Part shown: piece after piece, positions 33,882-42,260 of the stretch | Position numbering within the stretch: position 1 is the first letter of the stretch | Layout: each line of letters begins with the position of its first letter | NCBI RefSeq assembly: GCF_009765355.1 | Contig: NZ_VTHK01000016.1 | Coordinates: forward strand, 124,001 to 188,000 | Direction: 5' to 3' | Length of the DNA: 64,000 nucleotides | Origin: Amycolatopsis anabasis | Lineage (GTDB): Bacteria; Actinomycetota; Actinomycetes; Mycobacteriales; Pseudonocardiaceae | Notes under the pieces: generated by a model | The model's input: the letters and a program-made list of their open reading frames with translations, nothing else | Told to the model about the DNA's origin: nothing | The model's database searches: none | Position numbers and translations under genes: made by a program

Positions 33882-35804
33882 CTACAGCACCAGCGGCACC
33901 ACCGGGGACGGCTCGTTGGACAGCGGGATCGAGTACCGCTGCGTCAGGTAGGACGCGATGTCGTGGAACAGCGGCGCCGCCGAATGCCCGGCGGGGAGCG
34001 TGGTGTCCGGGGCGTCCAGCCGGATCGCGATGACGAACCGCGGGTTGTCGGCGGGCAGTATCCCGGCGAACGTGATGTTGTACAGCGAGTTGCTGTACGC
34101 CCCGGTCTTCGGATCGACCTGCTGACCGGTACCGGTCTTCCCGGACACCTGGTAGCCCTCCAGCGCCGCGGTCGGGGCCGTGCCGCTGTTCTGGCCCTTA
34201 CCCTTCTGCGTGACCGCGCGCATCATGTTCTTCACCGTGTTCGCGGTTTCCGGGCTGACCACCTGGGTGGTCTTCGGCGCCGGTTCGGGCACCCGCGTGC
34301 CGTCCGGGTTGATCTTCGCCTGGACGATCCGGGGCTCCACGCGCAGCCCGTTGTTGGCGATCGCCTGGTACATCCCGGCCATCTGCACGACGGTCATGGA
34401 AAGCCCCTGCCCGATCGGGAGGTTACCGAACGTGGTGCCCGACCACTGGCTGCGCGGCGGCACCGAACCCGGGCTCTCACCGGGCAGGCCGATTCCGGTG
34501 CGCTGCCCGATCCCGAACTTCTTCAGCAGGTCCGCGTACTTCTCCTCGCCGACCTTCTGCGCGAGCAGCAGCGTGCCGATGTTGGAGGACTTGGCGAAGA
34601 TCCCGGTGGTGGTGAACTGCTGCGTGCCGTGCGACCAGGCGTCGTGCACGGTGTGGTCGGCGACTCGCAGCGAACCGGGCACCTCGAGGCTCGACTCCGG
34701 AGTCGCCACCCCGGAATCGATGGCCGCGGTCGCGGTGACGACCTTGTTCACCGAACCCGGTTCGTACGGCGTGGTGACCGCCCGGTTGTTCATCAGGTCG
34801 TCGGTGCGGGTGGCCGGGTCGTTGGGGTTGAACGTCCGGTCGTTCGCCAGCGCGTAGACCTGGCCGGTCTGCGAGTCCATGATGACCGCGCTGCCGCCCT
34901 TGGCCCGTGATTTGGCGACGTAGTCGGACAGGCGGCTCTGCAGGTCGTACTGGACGTCGGAGTCGATAGTCAGCTCCAGATCGGAACCCGCGGTCGCCGG
35001 CTGGATGTCGCGTTCGGTCCCCGGGATGACGATGTTGTCGTTGCCCTGCGCGGTGTCCACCATCCGGCGGCCCGGGGTCCCGGCGAGATCGTTGTCCCGG
35101 GAGTTCTCCAGCCCGACCAGCCCGTGCAGGTTGTGCTTGGAGACGTCCGGATCCTCCATCCGCCAGTTGGCGACGCCGACCACATTGGACGCGAGCGTGC
35201 CGCCGGGGTACTCGCGGGCGGCCCGCTTCTCCGCCTTGATCTCCGGGAACGCCTTGGTGATCGCGTCGGCGACCGAGGGCTCCACGTTGTCCACGAGGTA
35301 GGTGAAGTTCTCGGGCTTGTGGAAGCGGGCCAGCAGATCCTGTTCGGTGGTCTTCCCGGGCACCTTCGCGGCGATGGCCTTCGCCGCCGCGGCGGCCCGG
35401 GTTTCGAAGTTCTGCCCGGAGGCCGGGTTCTGCTGCGCGAACTCGGTCCACGTCTTGCGCATCAACCGCAGGTTCACCGAGAGCGTGCGGACCTCGACGC
35501 TGAACGCCAGCTTGGCCCCGTTGCGGTCCACAATGGACCCGCGATGGGCGGGGATCTCCAGCACGGTGTTGCGCTGCTGCTCCGCCTTCGCGGACAGCGC
35601 CTCGGCCTGGAAACCCTGTACCTGCACCAGTTTCAGCCCGGCGACCGCCAGCACCGCGACCAGGATCACCCGGATCGCGACGAACCGGCCCTGGCTTCCC
35701 CCGCCGCTCGGCTTGCCCGCCACCCGGCGGACGCCCGCGGTGTAGGTCCGGCGTCTGGGAGCACCCGGTTCCCGGCCGCGCGTCCCTCCCCTGCCCGGCA
35801 TCAC
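33882..35804 (-). CDS. ftsI: Septal transpeptidase FtsI (PBP3/PbpB)
   Basis: 640 residues: a basic N-terminus, a membrane anchor (about 43-63), a PBP dimerisation domain (HRGSIVDRNG, GLVGLENSRD) and a transpeptidase domain with S351-V-N-K354 (YEPGSVNK), S406-S407-N408 and K556-T-G. It cross-links septal peptidoglycan with FtsW. It overlaps ftsL by 4 bp. Downstream lies a 650-bp repeat-rich spacer instead of murE. Confidence 0.97.
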   Translation of the reverse strand: MMPGRGGTRGREPGAPRRRTYTAGVRRVAGKPSGGGSQGRFVAIRVILVAVLAVAGLKLVQVQGFQAEALSAKAEQQRNTVLEIPAHRGSIVDRNGAKLAFSVEVRTLSVNLRLMRKTWTEFAQQNPASGQNFETRAAAAAKAIAAKVPGKTTEQDLLARFHKPENFTYLVDNVEPSVADAITKAFPEIKAEKRAAREYPGGTLASNVVGVANWRMEDPDVSKHNLHGLVGLENSRDNDLAGTPGRRMVDTAQGNDNIVIPGTERDIQPATAGSDLELTIDSDVQYDLQSRLSDYVAKSRAKGGSAVIMDSQTGQVYALANDRTFNPNDPATRTDDLMNNRAVTTPYEPGSVNKVVTATAAIDSGVATPESSLEVPGSLRVADHTVHDAWSHGTQQFTTTGIFAKSSNIGTLLLAQKVGEEKYADLLKKFGIGQRTGIGLPGESPGSVPPRSQWSGTTFGNLPIGQGLSMTVVQMAGMYQAIANNGLRVEPRIVQAKINPDGTRVPEPAPKTTQVVSPETANTVKNMMRAVTQKGKGQNSGTAPTAALEGYQVSGKTGTGQQVDPKTGAYSNSLYNITFAGILPADNPRFVIAIRLDAPDTTLPAGHSAAPLFHDIASYLTQRYSIPLSNEPSPVVPLVL

Positions 35805-36532
35805 TGACCTCCCTGCTCCGGTGCTGGTTGCTGCGCCTGCTGTTGCTGTCCGTCGGCGGGCGGCGGCTCGTCGCCCTGCTGCGACACGTCTCCTTCGATC
35901 GGCCGCGTTTCCGGCGGGTTGCCCGATGGCTGCGCGGGCGGGGCGGGCGGCGGTGGCGCCGGGGCGACGGTCGCCTTCTTCGGCTCGCCGACGACCTTGG
36001 TGGAACCGTCCGGGTTCACCACGATGCGCGCCGGATCACCGCCGGGCACCATGCCCAGCGCCTTGGCCTTGGCGGCCAGCGAGGACGCCGATTCCTGCTG
36101 GGTGACCTCGCGTTGCAGGCGTTCGGCGTTCTCCGCGAGCCCCGCGTTGTCCTGGCGGAGCTGTTCGAGCCGGTAGGAGTCGGCGATCGCCTGGGTGGAC
36201 AGCCACAGGGTGACCGCGACCCCGGCGACGAGCAGGCCCATCATGACCAGCACGAAGGACGCCTTCGACTTCGGCCGCAGGCGGCGCAGCGCGAACCGGG
36301 CGCGCGCCTGCTCGGGCTCGGCGACTGCGGTGCGCCGCATCTCCTCCGCGCGTTGCGCGCGGCGCGCATACGCCCGCTCGGCGGCGGTGCTGCGTTTCTG
36401 CGGGGTACCCGTCGTGCGCCGCCGGGCGGTGCGGGTGGTGCCGGGCGCCTCCTTGGTGACGGTGGCGGCCCGCGCGCGTTGCCGGGCGGTCCCGGCGGCC
36501 TGCTGCCTGCGTGTGCGGGTGGGCGCTGTCAT
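35801..36532 (-). CDS. ftsL: FtsL-like divisome protein
   Basis: 243 residues: a long Arg/Thr-rich cytoplasmic N-terminus (1-88), one membrane helix (about 92-115), a short leucine-zipper coiled coil (RLEQLRQDNAGLAENAERLQREV) and an extended Pro/Gln-rich external tail (170-243). Position between rsmH and ftsI with 4-bp overlaps on both sides identifies it as FtsL. The tails are much longer than in E. coli FtsL. Confidence 0.88.
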   Translation of the reverse strand: MTAPTRTRRQQAAGTARQRARAATVTKEAPGTTRTARRRTTGTPQKRSTAAERAYARRAQRAEEMRRTAVAEPEQARARFALRRLRPKSKASFVLVMMGLLVAGVAVTLWLSTQAIADSYRLEQLRQDNAGLAENAERLQREVTQQESASSLAAKAKALGMVPGGDPARIVVNPDGSTKVVGEPKKATVAPAPPPPAPPAQPSGNPPETRPIEGDVSQQGDEPPPADGQQQQAQQPAPEQGGQ

Positions 36533-37488
36533 CGTGCCACCTCTCCGATCCGCTCCGCCGCGCGCAGCCGCACCGAAGCGGCCCGCGGGTTCTGCTCGAT
36601 CTCGGTCTCACCGGCCTTCTCCGCGCCCCGGGTCAACAGCTTCAGCTGCGGGCCGTGCCCGGGTAGCTCGACCGGTAACCCTTGCGGGGTACGGGATTTC
36701 GCGAGTTCCGCGAAGCCCTGTTTCACCACGCGGTCTTCCAGGGACTGGTACGACTCGACGACGATCCGGCCGCCGACGGCGAGCGCCGCCAGCGCCGCCG
36801 GGATCGCGGCGCGCAGCACGCCCAGTTCGCCGTTCACCTCGATGCGCAACGCCTGGAAGGTGCGCTTCGCCGGGTGACCGCCGGTGCGCCGGGTGGCCGC
36901 GGGCACGGCGTCGTAGAGCAGCTTCACCAGCCGCTCGCTGCGCTCGAAGGGTTCGCGTTCCCGTTCGCTCACAATGGCTTTCGCGATGCGCGCGGCGAAC
37001 CGCTCCTCGCCGTAGTCGCGCAGGATCCGGGTGAGTTCCCCGGCCGGGTAGGTGTTCAGCACGTCGGCCGCGGTGGGCCCGGCGGTCGGGTCCATCCGCA
37101 TGTCGAGCGGTGCGTCCCGGGCGTAGGCGAAGCCGCGCTCGGTGCGGTCGAGCTGCATCGAGGAGACGCCGAGGTCGAACAGCAGTCCGTCCACACGGGA
37201 CAGTCCGCGATCGGCGAGGACTTCGGGAATCCGGTCGTACACCGCGTGCACGAACTCGGCCCGGCCACCGTGGCGGGCGAGCCGTTCCGCGGAGCGGGCG
37301 AGCGCGTCGGGATCGCGGTCCAGCCCGATCAGCCGCAGGCGGGGGAAGGCGGACAGCAGGGCGTCGGCGTGGCCGCCGAGGCCGAGGGTGGCGTCGACCA
37401 GCACGGCGTCGCGATCGGCGAGCGCCGGCTCGAACAGCGCCAGCACGCGATCGAGCAGCACCGGCACGTGCGCGGTTTCGCCTGTCAT
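36529..37488 (-). CDS. rsmH: 16S rRNA m4C1402 methyltransferase RsmH
   Basis: 319 residues of the MraW/RsmH family. The SAM motif is VDATLGLGGHADALL, then DGLLFDLGVSSMQLD; C-terminal signatures are PAKRTFQALRIEVN and VESYQSLEDRVVKQ. It methylates C1402 (N4) in the decoding centre. It lies 230 bp after mraZ, with an mraW-type RNA element in the gap, and overlaps ftsL by 4 bp. Confidence 0.96.
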   Translation of the reverse strand: MTGETAHVPVLLDRVLALFEPALADRDAVLVDATLGLGGHADALLSAFPRLRLIGLDRDPDALARSAERLARHGGRAEFVHAVYDRIPEVLADRGLSRVDGLLFDLGVSSMQLDRTERGFAYARDAPLDMRMDPTAGPTAADVLNTYPAGELTRILRDYGEERFAARIAKAIVSEREREPFERSERLVKLLYDAVPAATRRTGGHPAKRTFQALRIEVNGELGVLRAAIPAALAALAVGGRIVVESYQSLEDRVVKQGFAELAKSRTPQGLPVELPGHGPQLKLLTRGAEKAGETEIEQNPRAASVRLRAAERIGEVAR

Positions 37489-37537
37489 GGTCCACCCCCT
37501 TCCCTTGTGACCCGCTGGTTTCTGCTGGTTTCGAGAC

Positions 37538-37639
37538 GAGGCGGATGCCGTCAGGTCCCCGCCCGCCCGCTGCGAACCTGATGCCGGGGAAGGTGCATCA
37601 GGGTCACTGAGCGGACAGAGGCCTCACGACATCCGCCTC
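37538..37639 (-). ncRNA. mraW RNA motif in the rsmH leader
   Basis: On the minus strand GAGGCGGATG (37639-37630) pairs perfectly with CATCCGCCTC (37547-37538), extended by GTGAGG/CCTGAC-type pairing. Inside, CCTGATGC and GCATCAGG (37577-37602) form a hairpin whose loop carries CTTCCCC. Position before rsmH and the C-rich hairpin loop match the actinobacterial mraW RNA motif as recalled. Function of the motif is not established. Confidence 0.75.
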
Positions 37640-37718
37640 GAACGTCGGCTACTGCTGCTTCGCGGCCGTCCGGGGAACCCCCGCCCCCCGACGGCGTGGG
37701 TGCACCACGGCCGGATGT

Positions 37719-38150
37719 CTAGAAGACGCCCGGCAGAACCTCCTCCTGAGCCTTGGCGTAGCTGTCTTCGTGTTCCTCCAGGTAGCCCTGCCACGCTTGG
37801 GCGTCCCAGATCTCCAACCTGGTGATCGCACCGATCACCACGCACTCCTTGTTGAGCCCGGCGTACCGCCGCAGCTCCGGGGCGATCGCGATGCGCCCCT
37901 GCCCGTCCGGGCGCTGTTCGTCGGTTCCGGCGAACAGATACCGCTGGTAGGCCCGGACCGCCTCGTTGGTGAACGGCGCGTCGGCGACCTTGCGGGCCAT
38001 CTGCTCGAACTCGGCACGCGGGAAGACGTAGAGGCAGTGATCCTGTCCCTTGGTGACCATCAGCCCACCTGCCAGTGCGTCGCGGAACTTCGCGGGCAAC
38101 GTGAGCCGCCCTTTGTCGTCCAGCTTCGGGGTGTGGGTGCCGAGGAACAT
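37719..38150 (-). CDS. mraZ: Transcriptional regulator MraZ
   Basis: 143 residues with two SpoVT/AbrB-like half-domains: FLGTHTPKLDDKGRLTLPAKFRDAL and DGQGRIAIAPELRRYAGL. MraZ forms rings and binds tandem GTGG-type boxes in its own promoter, controlling the dcw cluster. Four such boxes are present at 38215-38250. The ATG at 38150 fits the family start; longer frames extend across the promoter. Confidence 0.95.
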   Translation of the reverse strand: MFLGTHTPKLDDKGRLTLPAKFRDALAGGLMVTKGQDHCLYVFPRAEFEQMARKVADAPFTNEAVRAYQRYLFAGTDEQRPDGQGRIAIAPELRRYAGLNKECVVIGAITRLEIWDAQAWQGYLEEHEDSYAKAQEEVLPGVF

Positions 38151-38214
38151 CGGCGCCACCTCCCTCACCGGCCTCCGTGGATCCCACCGAAACCGGCCAC
38201 GGGGCTCCCTTCCG

Positions 38215-38256
38215 CCCCACTGGCCACCACCGTACCCCACTTTTCACCACAGTCAA
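38215..38256 (-). promoter_or_regulatory. mraZ promoter with four MraZ boxes
   Basis: On the minus strand TTGACT (38256-38251), 16 bp, TACGGT (38234-38229) gives +1 near 38222 and a 72-nt leader. Four boxes GTGGTG, GTGGGG, GTGGTG, GTGGGG are spaced exactly 10 bp apart across 38250-38215, overlapping spacer, -10 and start site. This matches the tandem-box architecture known for MraZ repression. Confidence 0.85.
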
Positions 38257-38311
38257 CGTCGAAAGGCCGCACCAATGAGCGAACCTGCCCACATTTCCGC
38301 AGGTGAGCGAG

Positions 38312-38542
38312 GTGGGGGCCGGTGGGGGGCGAGGTGGGGCGCGCCGCCCAAGATCCCCCGGCCCGGGGGCTCGGGTCCCGGTTCCAGCCCCGCTGAGCCC
38401 GCTCACAAGCAGCCGAAAGGCCTAGTGGGAGCGGCTGCCCGGCGTACAGTGGGTCACCGTGGGGACCCGCGTGGAGCAACGTGGGGAACGGGGTGGGGAA
38501 CGGGGTGGAGAACGGTGGGGAGCCGGGTGGGGACGGGTGGGA
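38312..38542 (+). repeat. Upstream array of GTGG(G/A)G boxes
   Basis: Eight boxes start at 38459, 38471, 38481, 38493, 38505, 38515, 38527 and 38537, spaced 10 or 12 bp. Three more lie at 38312, 38322 and 38334. They are in the opposite orientation to the operator boxes at 38215-38250. It could be a minisatellite (unit close to GTGGGGAACGGG) or further MraZ sites. No gene is visible in 38257-38549. Confidence 0.6.
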
Positions 38543-38549
38543 AGGCCCC

Positions 38550-38604
38550 TTTCATGAGGGGACCCCTCCAGACGAAATCCGTCCGGAGGGGTCCCCTCAT
38601 GAAA
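38550..38604. terminator. 55-bp palindrome, copy 2
   Basis: Same sequence as 21979-22033 with small changes: TTTCATGAGGGGACCCCTCC arms, loop around GACGAAATCCGTC, and additional AGGCC/GGCCT flanks. It lies 3 bp after the espG-like stop, so it probably terminates that operon before mraZ. Confidence 0.78.
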
Positions 38605-38607
38605 GGC

Positions 38608-39357
38608 CTAGGGCTCGAGAATCTCGGCGAGGCGGTTGACCAGGCGGGGGCCGTCGACCGGGGCCACGCTCACCCACGGCTGCCCGCCCCGCCCGGGTTC
38701 CAGGGTGCCGAGATACGCGCCGATGTCGGTGGCGAACCAGCTCACCCCGCCGATCCGCCGCGGCCGCCCCTCGCCCTCGCGGACCCGCACCGAGAACTGC
38801 CCGGCGCCGAGCACCGGGCGCGCCTGGATCGCGAGCACTTCGCGGATCTGCTTCTGGTACGCCGCCGAGGCGGCACCGCGTTCGCCGAAGACCGGGTCCT
38901 CGACGCCGGAGCCCAGTGCGGACGCGGGCAGGCTGATGCCGTAGCCGGGCCCCGGTTCCAGCACCGGCAGCAGGTCCACGATCGCCGAGAACAACTCGGT
39001 GTCCCGGATGCTGGACAGCCCGATCGTCTTGCTCGGCTGCGCGGCCAGCACCGCCCGCCGCCCGCGCGCCGCGGCCACCGCGCGCAACGGGACCTCGGCG
39101 GTCATGTCCCCGAGCGCCTCGCATTCCACATACACGGTCGCCGTGGCCAGGGTGTCCAGCGATTCGGTCAGCGACGGGTCGAGCCGGCCGCCGTCGAAGA
39201 GCCGCCGCTCGGCGAGGTTGTCGTAGACCGCTTCCCGGATGTCCGCCCGCTCCTGGTCGGTCGACCCGACACTGCGCACGCGCAGCGGACCGGGCGGGGC
39301 CGGGTAGCCGAGGTCCTGCCAGAGGATGTCGAACGCCGACGCGGAGACCCTGATCAA
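38608..39357 (-). CDS. EspG-family ESX secretion chaperone
   Basis: 249 residues resembling the EspG family, cytosolic chaperones for PPE substrates of type VII secretion. It has the usual N-terminal 'SAxAFDILWQDLG' strand, alternating strands and the late SWFATDIGAYLG...VSVAPVDGPRLVNRLAEIL core. The start appears to be TTG at 39357, overlapping the PPE-like gene's stop by 4 bp. Pairing with an upstream PPE-like gene supports the call. No ESX membrane genes (EccB-E, MycP) are in the window. Confidence 0.75.
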   Translation of the reverse strand: MIRVSASAFDILWQDLGYPAPPGPLRVRSVGSTDQERADIREAVYDNLAERRLFDGGRLDPSLTESLDTLATATVYVECEALGDMTAEVPLRAVAAARGRRAVLAAQPSKTIGLSSIRDTELFSAIVDLLPVLEPGPGYGISLPASALGSGVEDPVFGERGAASAAYQKQIREVLAIQARPVLGAGQFSVRVREGEGRPRRIGGVSWFATDIGAYLGTLEPGRGGQPWVSVAPVDGPRLVNRLAEILEP

Positions 39358-39926
39358 CTCGCCCCCAGCGCGGGCGGCGGATCGAACGACTGGGCCGGCA
39401 CCGCCGCGCGCAGGGCGGCGTCGCGCGCGTTCATCACGTCGACGGCCTTGGCCCGGGCGGCCTCCGCCTCGTCCCGGCGGGCCGACATCGTCTCGGACAG
39501 GCCGACCAGCGCCAGCAGGTCACCACTCGCGGCCGCGTCCCTGATCAGCTGCGCGGGGTCGTAGCTCACCACGGCGGGCATGTCGTCCTTCGCCCGCGCC
39601 GCGATCCCGGCCTGCTGGGTCACCGCGTCGGCCACCGAGAACGAAACCTCGGTCGCGTGCCCGGACCAGGCGGCGGCCTTCGCCAGCATCCCGCGCAACG
39701 CGTCACCGCCGGTGCCCTGCCAGTGGTCCTCGCTGCGCTCGGCGATCTTGCCCAGCGCCTCGGTCGATTCGCGCAGCCGCGTGCCGAGCGTGGCCCACTG
39801 CTCCCCGATCTCCCCCGCGGCGCCCGGATCGTTGCCCGTCTCCACCTCGGCCTTCAGCGCCTCGTGCGAGTAGGCGTCGTACCGCCTGCCGGACTCGGGC
39901 ACTTCCCGTTCGGTCATCGCGCACAT
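39354..39926 (-). CDS. PPE/WXG-like type VII secretion substrate
   Basis: 190 residues, almost all helical, with a HWQGTGGDALRGML turn between two long helices as in PPE/WXG proteins. It contains no long repeat tail. Position directly upstream of an EspG-like chaperone gene supports a secreted ESX partner. The ATG at 39926 is used; MTERE at 39917 is a possible alternative. Confidence 0.65.
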   Translation of the reverse strand: MCAMTEREVPESGRRYDAYSHEALKAEVETGNDPGAAGEIGEQWATLGTRLRESTEALGKIAERSEDHWQGTGGDALRGMLAKAAAWSGHATEVSFSVADAVTQQAGIAARAKDDMPAVVSYDPAQLIRDAAASGDLLALVGLSETMSARRDEAEAARAKAVDVMNARDAALRAAVPAQSFDPPPALGAS

Positions 39927-39947
39927 CCGATCTCGCGGGCTCAGGAC

Positions 39948-40532
39948 TCAGGCCTGGGGCACCTTCGGTTCGATGAGCTTCGCCGCGGTGCTCGCCCGTT
40001 CGCAAGCCAGCTCGGTGTCGGCGAAGTTCGCGTTGTTCACGTCGACCTGCACGCTGGCGGAGTTCCCCGCGGCGAGCAGCACGGCACAGGTTCCGTCGGC
40101 CTTGCGCCGGTCGGCGACCTGGAGCGCCTGGTGGGCGCCGATGGTGAGCTTGCGACCGGTCCCCTTGTCGATCTTCAGATCGTTCAGCCCGGCGGACTCG
40201 TCGAGCGTGATGGTCAGCCCGAAGACGCCCGATTCGGTCCAGTCGCAGGCCCGGGCCCGGCCGATGGTCTTCTCCTTGCCCATCGAGGTGAGCCCGGCCG
40301 AGGACCGGTCGACCGAGGACAGCAGCTCGCACGGCCGGATCGCGGCCAGTGCGGAACCGGGTTTCGAGGACGGTGTCGCGGTCATCCCGGTGGACGCGGC
40401 CACCGTCGTCTGGTGGATCGAGGCGCCCGGCTGGGTGGCGCCGGAGCCCGCGCCGCATCCCGCGGCCAGGCTCGCGCCCGCGACCACCAGCAAACTCGCC
40501 CGCCAGCCGCGGACCTGCGCGTTCCCCGCCAT
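39948..40532 (-). CDS. DUF3558 lipoprotein
   Basis: 194 residues. A lipoprotein signal peptide with lipobox LAAGC puts the modified cysteine at residue 26. A Ser/Thr-rich spacer precedes a DUF3558 domain with four conserved cysteines (IRPCELLSSVD, ACDWTES, CAVLLAA, ACERASTAA). DUF3558 lipoproteins are frequent in Pseudonocardiaceae and Mycobacteriaceae, often near ESX accessory genes; the role is unknown. Confidence 0.82.
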   Translation of the reverse strand: MAGNAQVRGWRASLLVVAGASLAAGCGAGSGATQPGASIHQTTVAASTGMTATPSSKPGSALAAIRPCELLSSVDRSSAGLTSMGKEKTIGRARACDWTESGVFGLTITLDESAGLNDLKIDKGTGRKLTIGAHQALQVADRRKADGTCAVLLAAGNSASVQVDVNNANFADTELACERASTAAKLIEPKVPQA

Positions 40533-40535
40533 CGG

Positions 40536-40886
40536 TCAGCCGCCGGAACAGTCGACACCATCGGCCGCTGCGTCGTCGGAATCCTGGTAGCGCCGCATCG
40601 CCTTGGCGATATTGGTCTTCAACGTCTCCAGTTCCCGGCCGAACCGGGTCAGCGAGTCGACCGCGGAACCGTGCGCGCCGACGCCGTACTGGGCCATGAA
40701 GTTGCCGATCTCGTCGGCGTAGCCGCCGCCCAGCGGCACCGTCCGGCCCAGCACCTTGGCATTGCGGACCATCTCGCCCACGACATCCTGCAGCCGGCTG
40801 ATCTGCTGGAACGCGTCCGCGGAGAGCTCGGGAGCGACCGCGAACGCGTTCGCGTTCACCTTGATGCCCGTGCCAACATCGGTCAT
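40536..40886 (-). CDS. WXG100-like small helical protein
   Basis: 116 residues with N-terminal VNANAFAVAPELSADAFQQISRLQDVVGEM and a second long helix (SLTRFGRELETLKTNIAKAMRRYQ), like ESX-associated coiled-coil proteins, but without a clear W-x-G. It is three bases upstream of the DUF3558 gene and opens the four-gene accessory operon. The ATG at 40886 is preferred over the longer frame from 40943. Confidence 0.6.
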   Translation of the reverse strand: MTDVGTGIKVNANAFAVAPELSADAFQQISRLQDVVGEMVRNAKVLGRTVPLGGGYADEIGNFMAQYGVGAHGSAVDSLTRFGRELETLKTNIAKAMRRYQDSDDAAADGVDCSGG

Positions 40887-40999
40887 CGCCCGTGCCGCAC
40901 CTCTCCGTAGCCGTCCGAATCCATACCGCAGCATAGGGCACAAGCCCGGCCTGCGGGAGGACCCGAAGAGTGACGAAAAGACACCCCCGGATGGCGCAA

Positions 41000-41014
41000 G
41001 CGCAACGGTTGCGC
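41000..41014. promoter_or_regulatory. Palindrome in the ESX-accessory/moxR divergent spacer
   Basis: GCGCAAC-G-GTTGCGC is a perfect 15-bp dyad in the 279-bp gap between divergent operons, a plausible operator. Factor unknown. No gene seen in 40887-41165. Confidence 0.4.
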
Positions 41015-41165
41015 AGCGTCATCGCGGGGTTCTCTCACCGAGTTCGCCCGAGTTTGACACACTTCGTGGCAGTCTGAATGCCGCGCGAGCCGCGACAGAG
41101 GGATAGTTACGTGCGCGCCACGCGCGCCTCAACAGCAGGTAAGGGCTTCGGCTCCGGGAGGTCGA

Positions 41166-42254
41166 GTGACGTCGAGAACGCAGTCTGCAACGCCTGACGA
41201 GCAGACGGGCGGGACGAGCCCTGAACAAGCGCCGTACTACGGGGGCGGCGCCAGCACGAACGGCCGGGCCCCCGCCGCGGCCCTCGACGAGCTGCACGAC
41301 ACCGCGCGGCGCATCGCGGCCAACGTGGAACGGGTCCTGGTCGGCAAACCCGACGTGGTGCGGGTCGCCCTGGTCACCCTCCTCGCGGAGGGGCACCTCC
41401 TGGTCGAGGACGTGCCAGGCGTCGGCAAGACCTCGCTGGCGAAGGCGCTCGCCCGCTCCATCGACTGCACGGTCAGCCGGATCCAGTTCACCCCGGACCT
41501 GCTGCCCAGCGATGTCACCGGCGTCTCCATCTACAACCGGCAGACCGGCGGCTTCGAGTTCCGGCCCGGCCCGGTGTTCGCCAACATCGTGGTCGGCGAC
41601 GAGATCAACCGCGCCTCGCCGAAGACCCAGTCGGCGCTGCTGGAGTGCATGGAAGAGCACCAGGTCACCGTGGACACCAGCACCTACGAGCTCGGCGAGC
41701 CGTTCATGGTGATCGCCACCCAGAACCCGATCGAGATGGAAGGCACCTACGCCCTGCCGGAGGCGCAGCGCGACCGGTTCACCGCGCGCGTTTCCATCGG
41801 CTATCCCGATCCGCAGGCCGAGCTCGCGATGGTCGACGAGCACGCGGGGCACGATCCGCTCAAGGACCTCCAGCCGGTGTCCGACGCGGAGACCGTGCAC
41901 CGGCTCATCCGGACCGTGCGCGGCGTGCACATGTCGCCCGAGGTCCAGCGGTATGCCGTGGAACTGGCCTCGGCGACCCGGCAGGTTCCGGAGATCCGGC
42001 TCGGCGCCTCGCCGCGTGCCACGCTGCAGCTGGTCCGCGCCGCGCGCGCCCAGGCCGCGCTGTCCGGCCGCGAATTCGTGGTCCCGGACGACTTGCACGC
42101 GGTCGCCGTGCCGGTGCTCGCGCACCGCCTGGTGCTCACCACCGAGGCGCACGCCGCCCGGCGCTCGGCCACCGATGTCGTGCGCGCGGTGCTGCACCGG
42201 GTCCCGGTGCCCCAGGGTGCCGGTGCCCCGGCGGGCGGGCAGGGCCGCCGGTAA
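41166..42254 (+). CDS. MoxR-family AAA+ ATPase
   Basis: 362 residues. Walker A is in VEDVPGVGKTSLAKALARS, Walker B in VVGDEINRASPKTQSALLECMEE, and sensor 1 in ATQNPIEMEGTYALPEAQRDRF, all MoxR signatures. MoxR ATPases act as chaperones for VWA or DUF58 partners. The start is GTG at 41166 with GGGAGG six bases upstream. A DUF58 gene follows 6 bp later. Confidence 0.93.
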   Translation: MTSRTQSATPDEQTGGTSPEQAPYYGGGASTNGRAPAAALDELHDTARRIAANVERVLVGKPDVVRVALVTLLAEGHLLVEDVPGVGKTSLAKALARSIDCTVSRIQFTPDLLPSDVTGVSIYNRQTGGFEFRPGPVFANIVVGDEINRASPKTQSALLECMEEHQVTVDTSTYELGEPFMVIATQNPIEMEGTYALPEAQRDRFTARVSIGYPDPQAELAMVDEHAGHDPLKDLQPVSDAETVHRLIRTVRGVHMSPEVQRYAVELASATRQVPEIRLGASPRATLQLVRAARAQAALSGREFVVPDDLHAVAVPVLAHRLVLTTEAHAARRSATDVVRAVLHRVPVPQGAGAPAGGQGRR

Positions 42255-42260
42255 CCGACC

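Noticed and set aside
38459..38542. CRISPR-like array
   Set aside because: Units of 10-12 bp without spacers; it is a minisatellite or protein-binding array.
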